11,206 nucleotides of DNA, taken from an uncultured Desulfobacterales bacterium. Its GTDB lineage: Bacteria > Desulfobacterota > Desulfobacteria > Desulfobacterales > G020354645. Made by a program: the position numbers and the translations under genes. The notes under the pieces were generated by a model. It searched no databases and was not told the origin of the DNA. It worked only from the letters and a program-made list of their open reading frames with translations. Below are positions 1 through 7,880 of the stretch, piece after piece; the first letter of the stretch is position 1, and each line of letters opens with the position of its first letter. Where the stretch lies: assembly GCA_947259865.1 (NCBI GenBank), contig CAMYNZ010000088.1, positions 1-11,206 on the forward strand, written 5' to 3'.

Positions 1-147
1 GCCGGTGGAACGGAAGCGATAAAATGGTCAGTGTTGGGTAATCGTGTGATTCTTTACGGTTTTGACCCGGATGAGGCTGAGTGTGAAAGACTTAATTTTC
101 TTGCTGATTCCCGGGGCGATCATCTTACCGTTAAAAAAACACCCTGA
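1..147 (+). CDS. 3' end of a truncated FkbM-like methyltransferase reading frame (5' end outside window)
   Basis: The frame is open from base 1 and stops with TGA at 145-147, giving 48 residues. It begins AGGTEAIKW, followed by LYGFDPDEAECERLN. This resembles the start of an FkbM-family SAM-dependent methyltransferase: a glycine-rich loop followed by the strand ending in an acidic E/D-P-D motif. In that family another 120 or more residues should follow, including a K-x-D/N-x-E-G-x-E motif, but here the frame ends about 12 residues after the RLN helix. It therefore looks truncated and probably inactive as a methyltransferase, unless the missing part is supplied elsewhere. A run of seven A (133-139) lies just before the stop, but shifting frame there gives a sequence that does not look like FkbM. 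The family call rests on one motif stretch; what lies upstream is unknown. Confidence 0.55.
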   Translation, partial: AGGTEAIKWSVLGNRVILYGFDPDEAECERLNFLADSRGDHLTVKKTP

Positions 148-201
148 CCCAGAACTATTTAAGTTTATAGCAATAATCTTTGCTGTTTTATTGAAAAATT
201 A

Positions 202-1104
202 ATGCAAACAACCCGACCGCTGTTATCGATACTTTTGCATGGGCGCAATGATGCCTACATGGGTAATTTTCAATGGCGAATATCGACCACCATCAATAAG
301 CATGCGCAAAACATTTGCGAGCTTAATGCTCAAAAACGGGTAGAAATCGTTTTATGCGATTGGGGCAGTGAAGAACATCTGATCAATGTTATCTCATTGT
401 CAGACCACGCCAAAGCTTTGCTGCGGGTTGTGATCGTCCCGCCCGAGGTGGCACGGCACTATAACCAGGATTCCCAGTATTCCGGACCCCATGCTTCAAA
501 TACCTCGATCCGTAGATCTCTGGGGGAGTATTTATTATATTCGGATGCCGATAATTACATCACGCTGGACTCAATGCGTATAATTTTAGCTATACTTCAG
601 CAAGGCGCCATTAATGGATATTCTTTAGACTGTAATTTTTTCTGGGGATCCCGTTATCATGTGCCCAAAGTATTTCATTCATCCAATCCATCAATCGAAG
701 AACTGGATCATTATATCGATCAAAGCTGGCCAACCTTTCTTTACAGTAAAGTAAGTAAAGATAAATTTCTGGGTGGAGCGGGAGCACTTCTGATGACGCA
801 AAAGATGTGGCATGAATGCCACGGATGGGACGAGCGTCTAATATATTGGGGGTGGAGTGATATAGATATACACTACCGGTTGGCCTCAAAGTATGGATTC
901 GGCGATTTAGAAGACAGCCGCGTCTATTTTTTTCATTTAGATCATTATTCCCCGGATCCAAAAACGAGGGGCTATGAACCTGAGATAACCAACCGTAAGA
1001 TGAATCCTATGCGTGTGCCAACGCATTTTGTGTCCAATGATGAGAATTGGGGACTGCGAGATGAGCTTTTACCCGTCATATCCTGGCCGTCTCTAAAGCT
1101 GTGA
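202..1104 (+). CDS. GT-A fold glycosyltransferase (family 2/7-like)
   Basis: This 300-residue protein should transfer a sugar from a nucleotide-sugar donor to an unknown acceptor in the cytoplasm. The N-terminus (SILLHGRND, residues 9-17) fits the first strand of a GT-A fold. A DAD motif at residues 115-117, inside LLYSDADNYIT, is the expected metal and nucleotide-sugar binding DxD. GGAG at 191-194, then WDER (209-212) and YWGWSDIDIHYR (215-226), match the C-terminal motif of galactosyltransferase-like GT-A enzymes, where an acidic pair (here D220 and D222) serves catalysis. No signal peptide or membrane helix is seen. The ATG is the only plausible start: an in-frame stop lies just upstream (199-201), but the ribosome site is weak, only an A-rich stretch. 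The gene follows the FkbM remnant by 54 bases and precedes the large fusion gene by 62, so it probably shares their operon. Sugar specificity cannot be read from the sequence. Confidence 0.85.
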   Translation: MQTTRPLLSILLHGRNDAYMGNFQWRISTTINKHAQNICELNAQKRVEIVLCDWGSEEHLINVISLSDHAKALLRVVIVPPEVARHYNQDSQYSGPHASNTSIRRSLGEYLLYSDADNYITLDSMRIILAILQQGAINGYSLDCNFFWGSRYHVPKVFHSSNPSIEELDHYIDQSWPTFLYSKVSKDKFLGGAGALLMTQKMWHECHGWDERLIYWGWSDIDIHYRLASKYGFGDLEDSRVYFFHLDHYSPDPKTRGYEPEITNRKMNPMRVPTHFVSNDENWGLRDELLPVISWPSLKL

Positions 1105-1152
1105 CGTATTCATTGCTCGGGCATGCAGAAGGTTACCCCTGAATAAATACAC

Positions 1153-1157
1153 AAGGA
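1153..1157 (+). promoter_or_regulatory. Shine-Dalgarno site that fixes a GTG start
   Basis: AAGGA ends nine bases before the GTG at 1167. It is the clearest ribosome binding site on the plus strand here and supports GTG 1167 as the true start of the large fusion gene rather than a later ATG. Confidence 0.6.
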
Positions 1158-1166
1158 CCCTACACC

Positions 1167-4100
1167 GTGAATTTAATTAAAACCGATTATAAAAGGTCAA
1201 ACGCCCTCCGTTTTCTTCAAATCAACACGTTTTATCAAAAATATCTCTTAGATTTTTACAAAAATGATGCAACCCTGGCTTCAAGGCCTGCTGATGAACA
1301 GGTTCAACAGATATTGGACGATGGATTTAGCGCGATTCATAATTTTACACCGTATATTACAAAACTCGGTTATGAATCAAAATTCATCATTGCCAACAGC
1401 AAGCCTGCTCAATTTAAATGGTTGCAAGAAAATCACCTCAATTTAACTTCGTCAAACAACTGGATGCTGGATATCACCCGCAGACAGATTGAAGCCTATC
1501 GACCTGAGATATTATTTTTAAGCGATGCCTTTGTCTTTGACAGTAAATTTATCAGGCAATTGTCCGTTAGACCCGATCTGGTGATTGGTTGGACAGGTGA
1601 ACCGGTCCCCCAAGGATTGGACTGGTCGGATTTTGATATTATTCTGTCAAATTTCAGTTACAGCCGACAAAGGGCCAAAGATTATGGTGCTAAGGCGACA
1701 GAAAACTTTTATCCGGGGTTTGTGGAATGGGTAAACAGGGATTGCGATACCCGGCCGCCTGTTTATGATGTGGTATTCGTTGGTCAATGGTCCGGGCTTC
1801 ACCAAAAACGGAATCAAATTATTCATGCGCTTGCCAAAGCAGCCAGCGGCAAGCAAGGATTTAGATTAGGGTTGTACCTTTTAGGTGACAAACAAAAAAT
1901 GCCACCCGAAGTACAATCATTTTGCTGCGGTGAACGATTTGGCCTGGCAATGCACCAAGCCCTGCGATCCGGAAAAATAGCCATAAATGCCGGCATTCTT
2001 CCTGAAGCCGGCAATATGCGGCTGTTTGAAACAACCGGGACCGGTGTTTTCCTTTTAACTGAATATCAACATAATATCACAGATTATTTTTTACCCGGAG
2101 AAGAAATAGAGACATTTAAGGACAACCCGGAACTCATAGAAAAAATTTATTACTACCTGAAACATTCTGAAAAGCGCCAAGCGATTGCGCGAAGGGGACA
2201 AGAACGCTGTTTGCGTGATCACGCCATGGACAAACGAATTGCTGAGCTCGATAAAATTATCAGAAAGCATTTGTCTATTAAGCCTTCAGCCCGGCAGACG
2301 TGTGGGTCTTATGCCGGCGCACCCACCCAACACTCAGACCTTGACCCTAACGCTGAAGTCATTCGCAGCCAGGCGGACCTGAGCAATGTTCAGGCTATCG
2401 CCCGGCAGAAACGATTTGGAGACTACGTCGTAGCCTACAATGGGCTCTCTGTTCACTGTCATGATCTTCTGTCGTTTTATATGGCGGCCAAGGACATCTT
2501 TTTGCAGCGGATATATGATTTTACCGCAACCGCCCCATCCCCGACGGTCATCGACGGTGGCGGCCATATCGGCCTGTTCACCCTGTTTGCCAAACAAAAA
2601 TATCCCGATGCCCATATCACTGTTTTTGAACCGGATCACCTGTCGCTTCAGCTGCTCAAAAAAAATATTGCCGTCAATAAATTGCGCAATGTCAGCCTGG
2701 TCGAAGCCGGGCTGTATAAACAGGACGGAGAATTATCCTTCTGCTGCGACGCATCCGACGGCAGTTCTATTTACGCCGGAAAAAACAATGAATCCATCCG
2801 GACGGTCAAACTCAGTGAGTATATCACCCAGGATGTCGATTTTTTGAAACTAAACATCGAAGGCGCCGAATGGGATGTCATTTCTGAAGTTTCGGAGAAA
2901 CTGCACCTGATCAAAGAGATGGTCGTTGAATATCATGGATTTCCTGAAACCGGCCAAAACCTGCACCGGATTTTAAACCTTCTCGATCGCGCCGGTTTCA
3001 GATATATGATCCATGATTTCGATGGTCTAACCAATCCGGTCACCAAACCGCCTTTCCGACTGGATACGCATTCCCGCTTTTTTCTTTTGATCTATGCCAA
3101 AAAACTGTTTCTACCATCTCAAATGGTAGACACCTCACCAACCATCGAAACCCGTGAGGAGGCATTAGAACCGGTGAGCAGAAAGTTTGGTTTTGACCGC
3201 GGCACACCCATTGATCGGTACTACATCGAAAGGTTTTTGGCGCAGCACAAACTTGATATCCAGGGGCATGTATTGGAAATCGGCGACAATCATTACACCC
3301 GCAAATTCGGTACCCGGGTGACGGACAGCCAGATTTTAAACGTTGTTGCGGCGCCGGGAGTGACCCTCGTGGGTGATTTGGCGACCGGTGAGAATATTGC
3401 TGAAAATGCATTTGACTGTATCATTTTGACCCAGTCAATTCAGATGATATACGATGTCAAACGCGCCTTAAAGAATGCGATTAAGGCTTTAAAGATCGGC
3501 GGAACCCTGCTGATCACGGCCTCGGGCATCAGTCAGATATCACGCTATGATATGGACCGCTGGGGTGAATATTGGCGGTTTACCGATAAATCTCTCAAAT
3601 CCTTGCTGGTTGAATTCCTACCGGAGGAAAATATTCAGGTTGAATCATTTGGCAACGTCGCTTCCGCCAAGGCGTTTTTGGATGGTCTCGCTGTTCATGA
3701 ATTATCGGAAAATGCCCTGAATCATACGGATAAGGATTACCAGGTCGTTTTAGCCGCACGCGTATTTAAGTCCCCTGCCAAGCCTGCCGAGCGGAGTTCC
3801 ATTTCTCCGATTTCAAAACAGCCCGCATCTTTTGAAACGCCCCTGATACTTTTATATCACCGGGTCGCACATGATCCCATAGATGCACAGCTGCTGGCGG
3901 TATCACCTGAAAATTTTGGCGCGCATCTGAAAATCCTGGCGCAAAACTACCGGGTGATACCCTTGTCCATGCTGATGGAAGAGTTGCGTCAGGATGTTTT
4001 TACACCGGATACCATCGCACTCACCTTTGATGACGGCTATCTGGACAATCTGACAAATGCACTGCCCTTGCTGGAAAAATATGGGATAGCGGCCACCATC

Positions 4101-4820
4101 TTTGTTGCTTCCGGGATGGTCGACTCCCAACACGAATTCTGGTGGGATGCAATGGAGCGCATATTCTTTGATACCCATCTTTTACCGGAAGCACTGGATC
4201 TTCAGGGACCCCAGGGAAGACATACATGGGATTTAACGACACCCCTGGATCGTTTGAAAGCCCATGATGAGCTGGGTGGAATATTACGCGCGAAATCGGT
4301 GGGTGACATTACCGGGTTTATGAACGATCTGCATGCCTGGGCGGCGCAATCCCTAAATGGTCGATCGTCTCATCTGGTCGTAAACCATGATCAACTCGTG
4401 CGATTGGCAGCTTCTGCTTTGATTGAAATAGGTTCGCATACCGTCAGTCACCCGCGGTTGAGCGCGTTGCCGCCCGAGGAACAGTATCAGGAAATAACGC
4501 ATTCAAAACGTCAGCTTGAAAAGAGGTTGCAACAAAAGATTCGGTTTTTTTCCTACCCCTATGGTTCGGTGGACTCATTTACGCCGGAGACCATCCGTCT
4601 TGTTAAAGAAGCCGGCTATGCGGCGGGTATTGCAAACATCCAGGGAAATGTCGCCAACCCCGTTGATTTGTACCGTCTGCCGCGCAGACTGGTTAGAAAC
4701 TGGTCCGGACAGATATTTTATGAGTGGCTTAAAAACGCAAACAAGGATGAACTGGAAGCCCAAACCGTCTCTACCCGGCCAAGGAGTCTGATTGAGTACC
4801 AGATGTATACCCAACAGTAA
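1167..4820 (+). CDS. Four-domain glycan enzyme: CgeB-like glycosyltransferase, FkbM methyltransferase, class I methyltransferase, NodB deacetylase
   Basis: One 1217-residue frame joins four enzyme units. Residues 1-370 resemble CgeB-like GT-B glycosyltransferases (NMRLFE at 283-288, then the G-E-E-I and YYYLKHSEKR segments). Residues 400-655 are an FkbM-type SAM methyltransferase: VIDGGGHIG (461-469), FEPD (487-490), KLNIEGAE (561-568). Residues 675-870 are a second class I methyltransferase with VLEIGDN (702-708), FDCIILTQ (749-756) and ISRYDMDRWGEYWRFT; its glycine loop is atypical. Residues 890-1200 are a polysaccharide deacetylase: LLYHR (895-899), TFDDGY (953-958, catalytic and metal-binding Asp), SHTVSH (1090-1095, metal His) and FSYPYG (1128-1133). 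Linkers near 371-410, 655-675 and 870-890 are rich in Pro, Ser and charged residues. No signal peptide is seen, so it is probably cytoplasmic. The likely role is sugar transfer coupled to methylation and N-deacetylation of one glycan. The acceptor is unknown. The individual domain calls are firm; the joint pathway is inferred. Confidence 0.88.
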   Translation: MNLIKTDYKRSNALRFLQINTFYQKYLLDFYKNDATLASRPADEQVQQILDDGFSAIHNFTPYITKLGYESKFIIANSKPAQFKWLQENHLNLTSSNNWMLDITRRQIEAYRPEILFLSDAFVFDSKFIRQLSVRPDLVIGWTGEPVPQGLDWSDFDIILSNFSYSRQRAKDYGAKATENFYPGFVEWVNRDCDTRPPVYDVVFVGQWSGLHQKRNQIIHALAKAASGKQGFRLGLYLLGDKQKMPPEVQSFCCGERFGLAMHQALRSGKIAINAGILPEAGNMRLFETTGTGVFLLTEYQHNITDYFLPGEEIETFKDNPELIEKIYYYLKHSEKRQAIARRGQERCLRDHAMDKRIAELDKIIRKHLSIKPSARQTCGSYAGAPTQHSDLDPNAEVIRSQADLSNVQAIARQKRFGDYVVAYNGLSVHCHDLLSFYMAAKDIFLQRIYDFTATAPSPTVIDGGGHIGLFTLFAKQKYPDAHITVFEPDHLSLQLLKKNIAVNKLRNVSLVEAGLYKQDGELSFCCDASDGSSIYAGKNNESIRTVKLSEYITQDVDFLKLNIEGAEWDVISEVSEKLHLIKEMVVEYHGFPETGQNLHRILNLLDRAGFRYMIHDFDGLTNPVTKPPFRLDTHSRFFLLIYAKKLFLPSQMVDTSPTIETREEALEPVSRKFGFDRGTPIDRYYIERFLAQHKLDIQGHVLEIGDNHYTRKFGTRVTDSQILNVVAAPGVTLVGDLATGENIAENAFDCIILTQSIQMIYDVKRALKNAIKALKIGGTLLITASGISQISRYDMDRWGEYWRFTDKSLKSLLVEFLPEENIQVESFGNVASAKAFLDGLAVHELSENALNHTDKDYQVVLAARVFKSPAKPAERSSISPISKQPASFETPLILLYHRVAHDPIDAQLLAVSPENFGAHLKILAQNYRVIPLSMLMEELRQDVFTPDTIALTFDDGYLDNLTNALPLLEKYGIAATIFVASGMVDSQHEFWWDAMERIFFDTHLLPEALDLQGPQGRHTWDLTTPLDRLKAHDELGGILRAKSVGDITGFMNDLHAWAAQSLNGRSSHLVVNHDQLVRLAASALIEIGSHTVSHPRLSALPPEEQYQEITHSKRQLEKRLQQKIRFFSYPYGSVDSFTPETIRLVKEAGYAAGIANIQGNVANPVDLYRLPRRLVRNWSGQIFYEWLKNANKDELEAQTVSTRPRSLIEYQMYTQQ

Positions 4821-4869
4821 TCAACCCGATCTTCAAAAAGCCGGCTGCCCAAAGTGAACCGTTCCTATT

Positions 4870-4887
4870 ATTAAGATTATTAAGATT
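4870..4887 (+). repeat. Two tandem copies of ATTAAGATT touching a start codon
   Basis: ATTAAGATT occurs twice back to back and ends on the base before the ATG at 4888. It takes the place where a Shine-Dalgarno would sit, and only a weak AAGA core is present. It could be an A/T-rich translation enhancer or a chance product of slippage. Confidence 0.5.
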
Positions 4888-6312
4888 ATGGATCTATCGA
4901 TTATAAAACCCGAACGGCGTTTATCAATCGTACATATCAGCACCCTGGAAAAGGATGGCGGTGCAGCGCGAGTTGCATGGCGCCTGTATAATGCCCAGCG
5001 TAAAGCCGGTCATCAATCTTATATGATTGCGGGTGCCAAAAAAACCACCGATCAAAATATCCACCCGTTGCCGCTTGAAATCGGTCCAAACGTTCACACC
5101 CAATGCAAAAATGAAGGTCTGCTTTATTACGAGATTCAATCCAGTCACCGTCTGGTGGATCATCCTTTAATCAAAAACTGCGATATCCTGCATTTGCACA
5201 ATCTGCACGGATATTATTTCAATCCCTTCAGCCTGGCCCTGCTCGCCCGTCTGAAGCCTGTAATTTGGACCCTGCATGATATGCAATCTCTTACGGGCCA
5301 TTGTGCGCATTCATTTGATTGTGAGAAGTGGCAGGCTGGATGCGGGGCTTGCCCGTATTTGGCAGTCTATCCGACGATTCCCATTGATTCAACCGCCATG
5401 CTCTGGGCGCATAAAAAATTGATATATGACCATACCCCGTTTCAGCTGGCAATCCCTTCCAATTGGCTAAAAAATAAAGTGGCCCGGAGTATTTTAAAAG
5501 ATCATGCCGCCCAGCTGATATACAACGGTGTAGATTCCGGTATTTTCAAACCTTATAACAAGCTGCAAATGCGCAGGCAATTTAACCTGCCTGAAAATGC
5601 CGTTATTATTGGTGGCGTGGCCAATGGCGGCGCACTGCGAAACGGCTGGAAGGGCGGTATTTATACCTTGGAAGCTATCCAGGCCCTGTGCCAAAAAATA
5701 CCCGACTGTTTTTTTCTCAGCATCGGTGCCGGCGGCAATTCCGAGCATCCGCATATTCTCAATATTCCCGAGGTAAAAGACGAAAGTGATCTGGCCCGGT
5801 TGTATTCGACACTGGATATTTATCTGATGACTTCAATTGCTGAAAATTGCCCCCTGGTTATACTGGAAGCGCTTTCATGCGGTATTCCTGTGGTTGCCTT
5901 TGCCACCGGCGGCGTGCCCGAGCTGGTTCGAAATCAACAGGATGGATTGGTGGTACAATATAGAGATATAGCCACATTAATCAGAGCACTTATACATCTG
6001 GCCAGAAGTCCGAATCTCATGCAGGAATTCAGCATCAATGCCCGAAACCGCATACTGTCTCATTTTGATCACCCTCTCATTGCCCGCAAATATGAAATTT
6101 TGTATCACCAGTACCTCAATAAATTTGCAGTAAAAAATTGTACAACCAAACCCCTATCATGGCCCCACATTCCGGAAATTATAAAAACGGATCCTTTTGT
6201 CCGTTCCCTTAAATCGGTTGAAAATATTTCAAATACCCGCACCGAAACATGCGCAGAGCCCGTCTCTTGTGTTTATCCTAACATCCGATCTTTTGTTGCT
6301 CCGCCGAAATAA
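4888..6312 (+). CDS. GT-B glycosyltransferase, family 4 (group 1)
   Basis: The 474-residue protein is a retaining-type family 4 glycosyltransferase. The N-terminal domain opens with VHISTLEKDGGAARVAWRLY (GGAA at 24-27), the glycine-rich loop of this fold, and has HLHNLHGY and TLHDMQSLTGHC. A cysteine pattern (C139, C145, C152, C155 followed by Pro) matches a subgroup of family 4 enzymes related to WcaC-like colanic acid transferases. The C-terminal donor domain has NGVDSGIF, then NGWKGG, and the E-x7-E pair E319/E327 within AENCPLVILEALSCGIPVVA, which binds the donor sugar nucleotide and the catalytic site. About 65 residues after position 410 have no clear family match and look like a variable tail. 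No membrane segment is seen. It starts 67 bases after the fusion gene and ends 20 before the TPR-GT9 gene, consistent with one transcript. Its ribosome site is poor (see the tandem repeat at its start). Donor and acceptor are unknown. Confidence 0.88.
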   Translation: MDLSIIKPERRLSIVHISTLEKDGGAARVAWRLYNAQRKAGHQSYMIAGAKKTTDQNIHPLPLEIGPNVHTQCKNEGLLYYEIQSSHRLVDHPLIKNCDILHLHNLHGYYFNPFSLALLARLKPVIWTLHDMQSLTGHCAHSFDCEKWQAGCGACPYLAVYPTIPIDSTAMLWAHKKLIYDHTPFQLAIPSNWLKNKVARSILKDHAAQLIYNGVDSGIFKPYNKLQMRRQFNLPENAVIIGGVANGGALRNGWKGGIYTLEAIQALCQKIPDCFFLSIGAGGNSEHPHILNIPEVKDESDLARLYSTLDIYLMTSIAENCPLVILEALSCGIPVVAFATGGVPELVRNQQDGLVVQYRDIATLIRALIHLARSPNLMQEFSINARNRILSHFDHPLIARKYEILYHQYLNKFAVKNCTTKPLSWPHIPEIIKTDPFVRSLKSVENISNTRTETCAEPVSCVYPNIRSFVAPPK

Positions 6313-6332
6313 ACGGATACAAGCGAGATAAT

Positions 6333-7880
6333 ATGGCCTCCGTGACCGCTACATTAAACCTTGCCAGGCAGCAATTAGGTTCCGGCCTTTTTGATCACGC
6401 TGAGGATCTTTGTCGCCGGGTTCTTGAGATGGATCCGGATCATCCGGATGCATTCCATCTTTTGGGATTGATATCGCAGCGAACGGGAAAAGCCGATATT
6501 GCGGCGGATCTCATAAACACAGCCATTGCGCTTAATCCTCACGCAGCGGAATATTACTACAACCTGGGGGTCATTTTTACGGCTGCCGCAAAACAGGATG
6601 CTGCCCTGAAGGCCTATCAAGCGGCTGTCATCCTCAAACCGGATTATGCCGAGGCCTTAAATAACGCGGGACTTATTTTATATGAGCGCGATATGCTGGC
6701 TGAAGCCGAGGCCCTATTTCAACAAGCGATTGGAGTCAAACCGGATTTTACCCATGCCTATTATAATCTCGGAAAGGCGCTACAGGCTCTGGGTAAACCC
6801 AAGGCCGCCATCAGAGCCTATGATCAGGTGCTGACCTTGCTTCCGGATTCGGCTGAAACCCGCTTCAATCGCTCTTTGGCACTGCTTTTGATGGGCAAGT
6901 TCAAAGAAGGCTGGACCCAGTATGAGTGGCGCTACAGATGTATTGATAATCCATCAAAATCATCGGCAAAAGCGGACTGGCAATTTTGGCAGGGATCCCT
7001 GTTTGACGGCAAAAGGCTTCTGGTAATCGATGAACAGGGGATCGGAGACACGTTGCAATTCATGCGCTACCTGCCGATGGTAAAAGCACGGGGGGGAACG
7101 GTCGGTTTTGAAACTGTAAAACCACTGATCAATCTATTGCGTGATTTCAGAGGCATCGACGAACTGTGGGATCGCTCCTCCGTTAAAAAATTCGGTCCGT
7201 CATTTGACTTATATGCACCCTTGATGAGTTTGCCCGCAATCTTTAATACCGAATTGGAAACCATCCCTGCGGAGGTACCCTATATTTTTCCGGATGCAGC
7301 CAAGGTGCGCCTCTGGGAAAGGCGGCTGCAAAAAGGTCGGATCAACGTCGGCATCGTCTGGGGCGGAAAAAGCAGCGATGCATACCGCCAGAACAAACGA
7401 TCCGGTTTGGAACATATCTCCCTTGAGTGGGCCGGTCAGCCCGCAAACAGATTTGCCAGTAATCGATTGACGCGCCTAGAATATTTTGCACCCTTGACAA
7501 AGATTCCCGGCATTCAGCTATACGGATTACAAAAGGGTACGGCTGCGGCCCAGATCAAAGAACCATCCCAGCGGATGGATGCAATCAACCTGGGTGAAGA
7601 ATTTAACGATTTTTCTGATACCGCCGCAGTGATAGCCAACATGGATCTGGTTATTTCAGTGGACACTGCCGTGGCGCATTTAGCGGGAGCCATGGCTAAA
7701 CCGGTTTGGATTTTGATTCCGTTTGTTGCAGACTGGCGCTGGCTGCTTGACCGTGACGATAGCCCCTGGTATCCGACCGCACGGCTTTTCAGACAACAAA
7801 CACCCCAGCGCTGGGATGATGTTTTTAAACGGGTTGCCGACGAATTACAGGCTTGGGTGGGTCAACAGATGATAAAATGA
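6333..7880 (+). CDS. TPR protein with GT9/heptosyltransferase-like catalytic domain
   Basis: Residues 4-200 form about six 34-residue TPR units (for example YYYNLGVIF, ALNNAGLIL, AYYNLGKAL, each followed by a KPD- or NP-type turn), which usually bind a partner protein. Residues 215-515 resemble the ADP-heptose:LPS heptosyltransferase-like (GT9) half found in many bacterial TPR proteins: LLVIDEQGIGDTLQFMRYLP (229-248), VGIVWGG (339-345), a second WAGQPANR (366-373), and DLVISVDTAVAHLAGAMAKP (438-457), which forms the donor-binding end. The conserved W-x-G segment appears twice, 23 residues apart (343 and 366), where family members as I know them have one. No signal peptide is seen. The start ATG has a weak AAGCGAG upstream. 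It is the last gene of the plus-strand run, 20 bases after the family 4 transferase, and its end overlaps the convergent minus-strand gene by 36 bases. Transferase activity is likely but not certain, since many TPR-GT9 proteins are uncharacterised. Confidence 0.85.
   Translation: MASVTATLNLARQQLGSGLFDHAEDLCRRVLEMDPDHPDAFHLLGLISQRTGKADIAADLINTAIALNPHAAEYYYNLGVIFTAAAKQDAALKAYQAAVILKPDYAEALNNAGLILYERDMLAEAEALFQQAIGVKPDFTHAYYNLGKALQALGKPKAAIRAYDQVLTLLPDSAETRFNRSLALLLMGKFKEGWTQYEWRYRCIDNPSKSSAKADWQFWQGSLFDGKRLLVIDEQGIGDTLQFMRYLPMVKARGGTVGFETVKPLINLLRDFRGIDELWDRSSVKKFGPSFDLYAPLMSLPAIFNTELETIPAEVPYIFPDAAKVRLWERRLQKGRINVGIVWGGKSSDAYRQNKRSGLEHISLEWAGQPANRFASNRLTRLEYFAPLTKIPGIQLYGLQKGTAAAQIKEPSQRMDAINLGEEFNDFSDTAAVIANMDLVISVDTAVAHLAGAMAKPVWILIPFVADWRWLLDRDDSPWYPTARLFRQQTPQRWDDVFKRVADELQAWVGQQMIK

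Noticed and set aside
133..201. Frameshift at the seven-A run that would extend the FkbM-like remnant
   Set aside because: The shifted frame reads on to about 201 but gives a hydrophobic, non-FkbM sequence, so a simple slip does not restore the methyltransferase.
1105..1166. Terminator between the GT-A transferase and the fusion gene
   Set aside because: No stable hairpin with a T-run is visible; the short spacing fits a continuous transcript.
2334..2639. 101-codon minus-strand frame and other shadow frames inside the fusion gene
   Set aside because: They overlap strongly supported domain motifs on the plus strand and have no family resemblance or ribosome sites.
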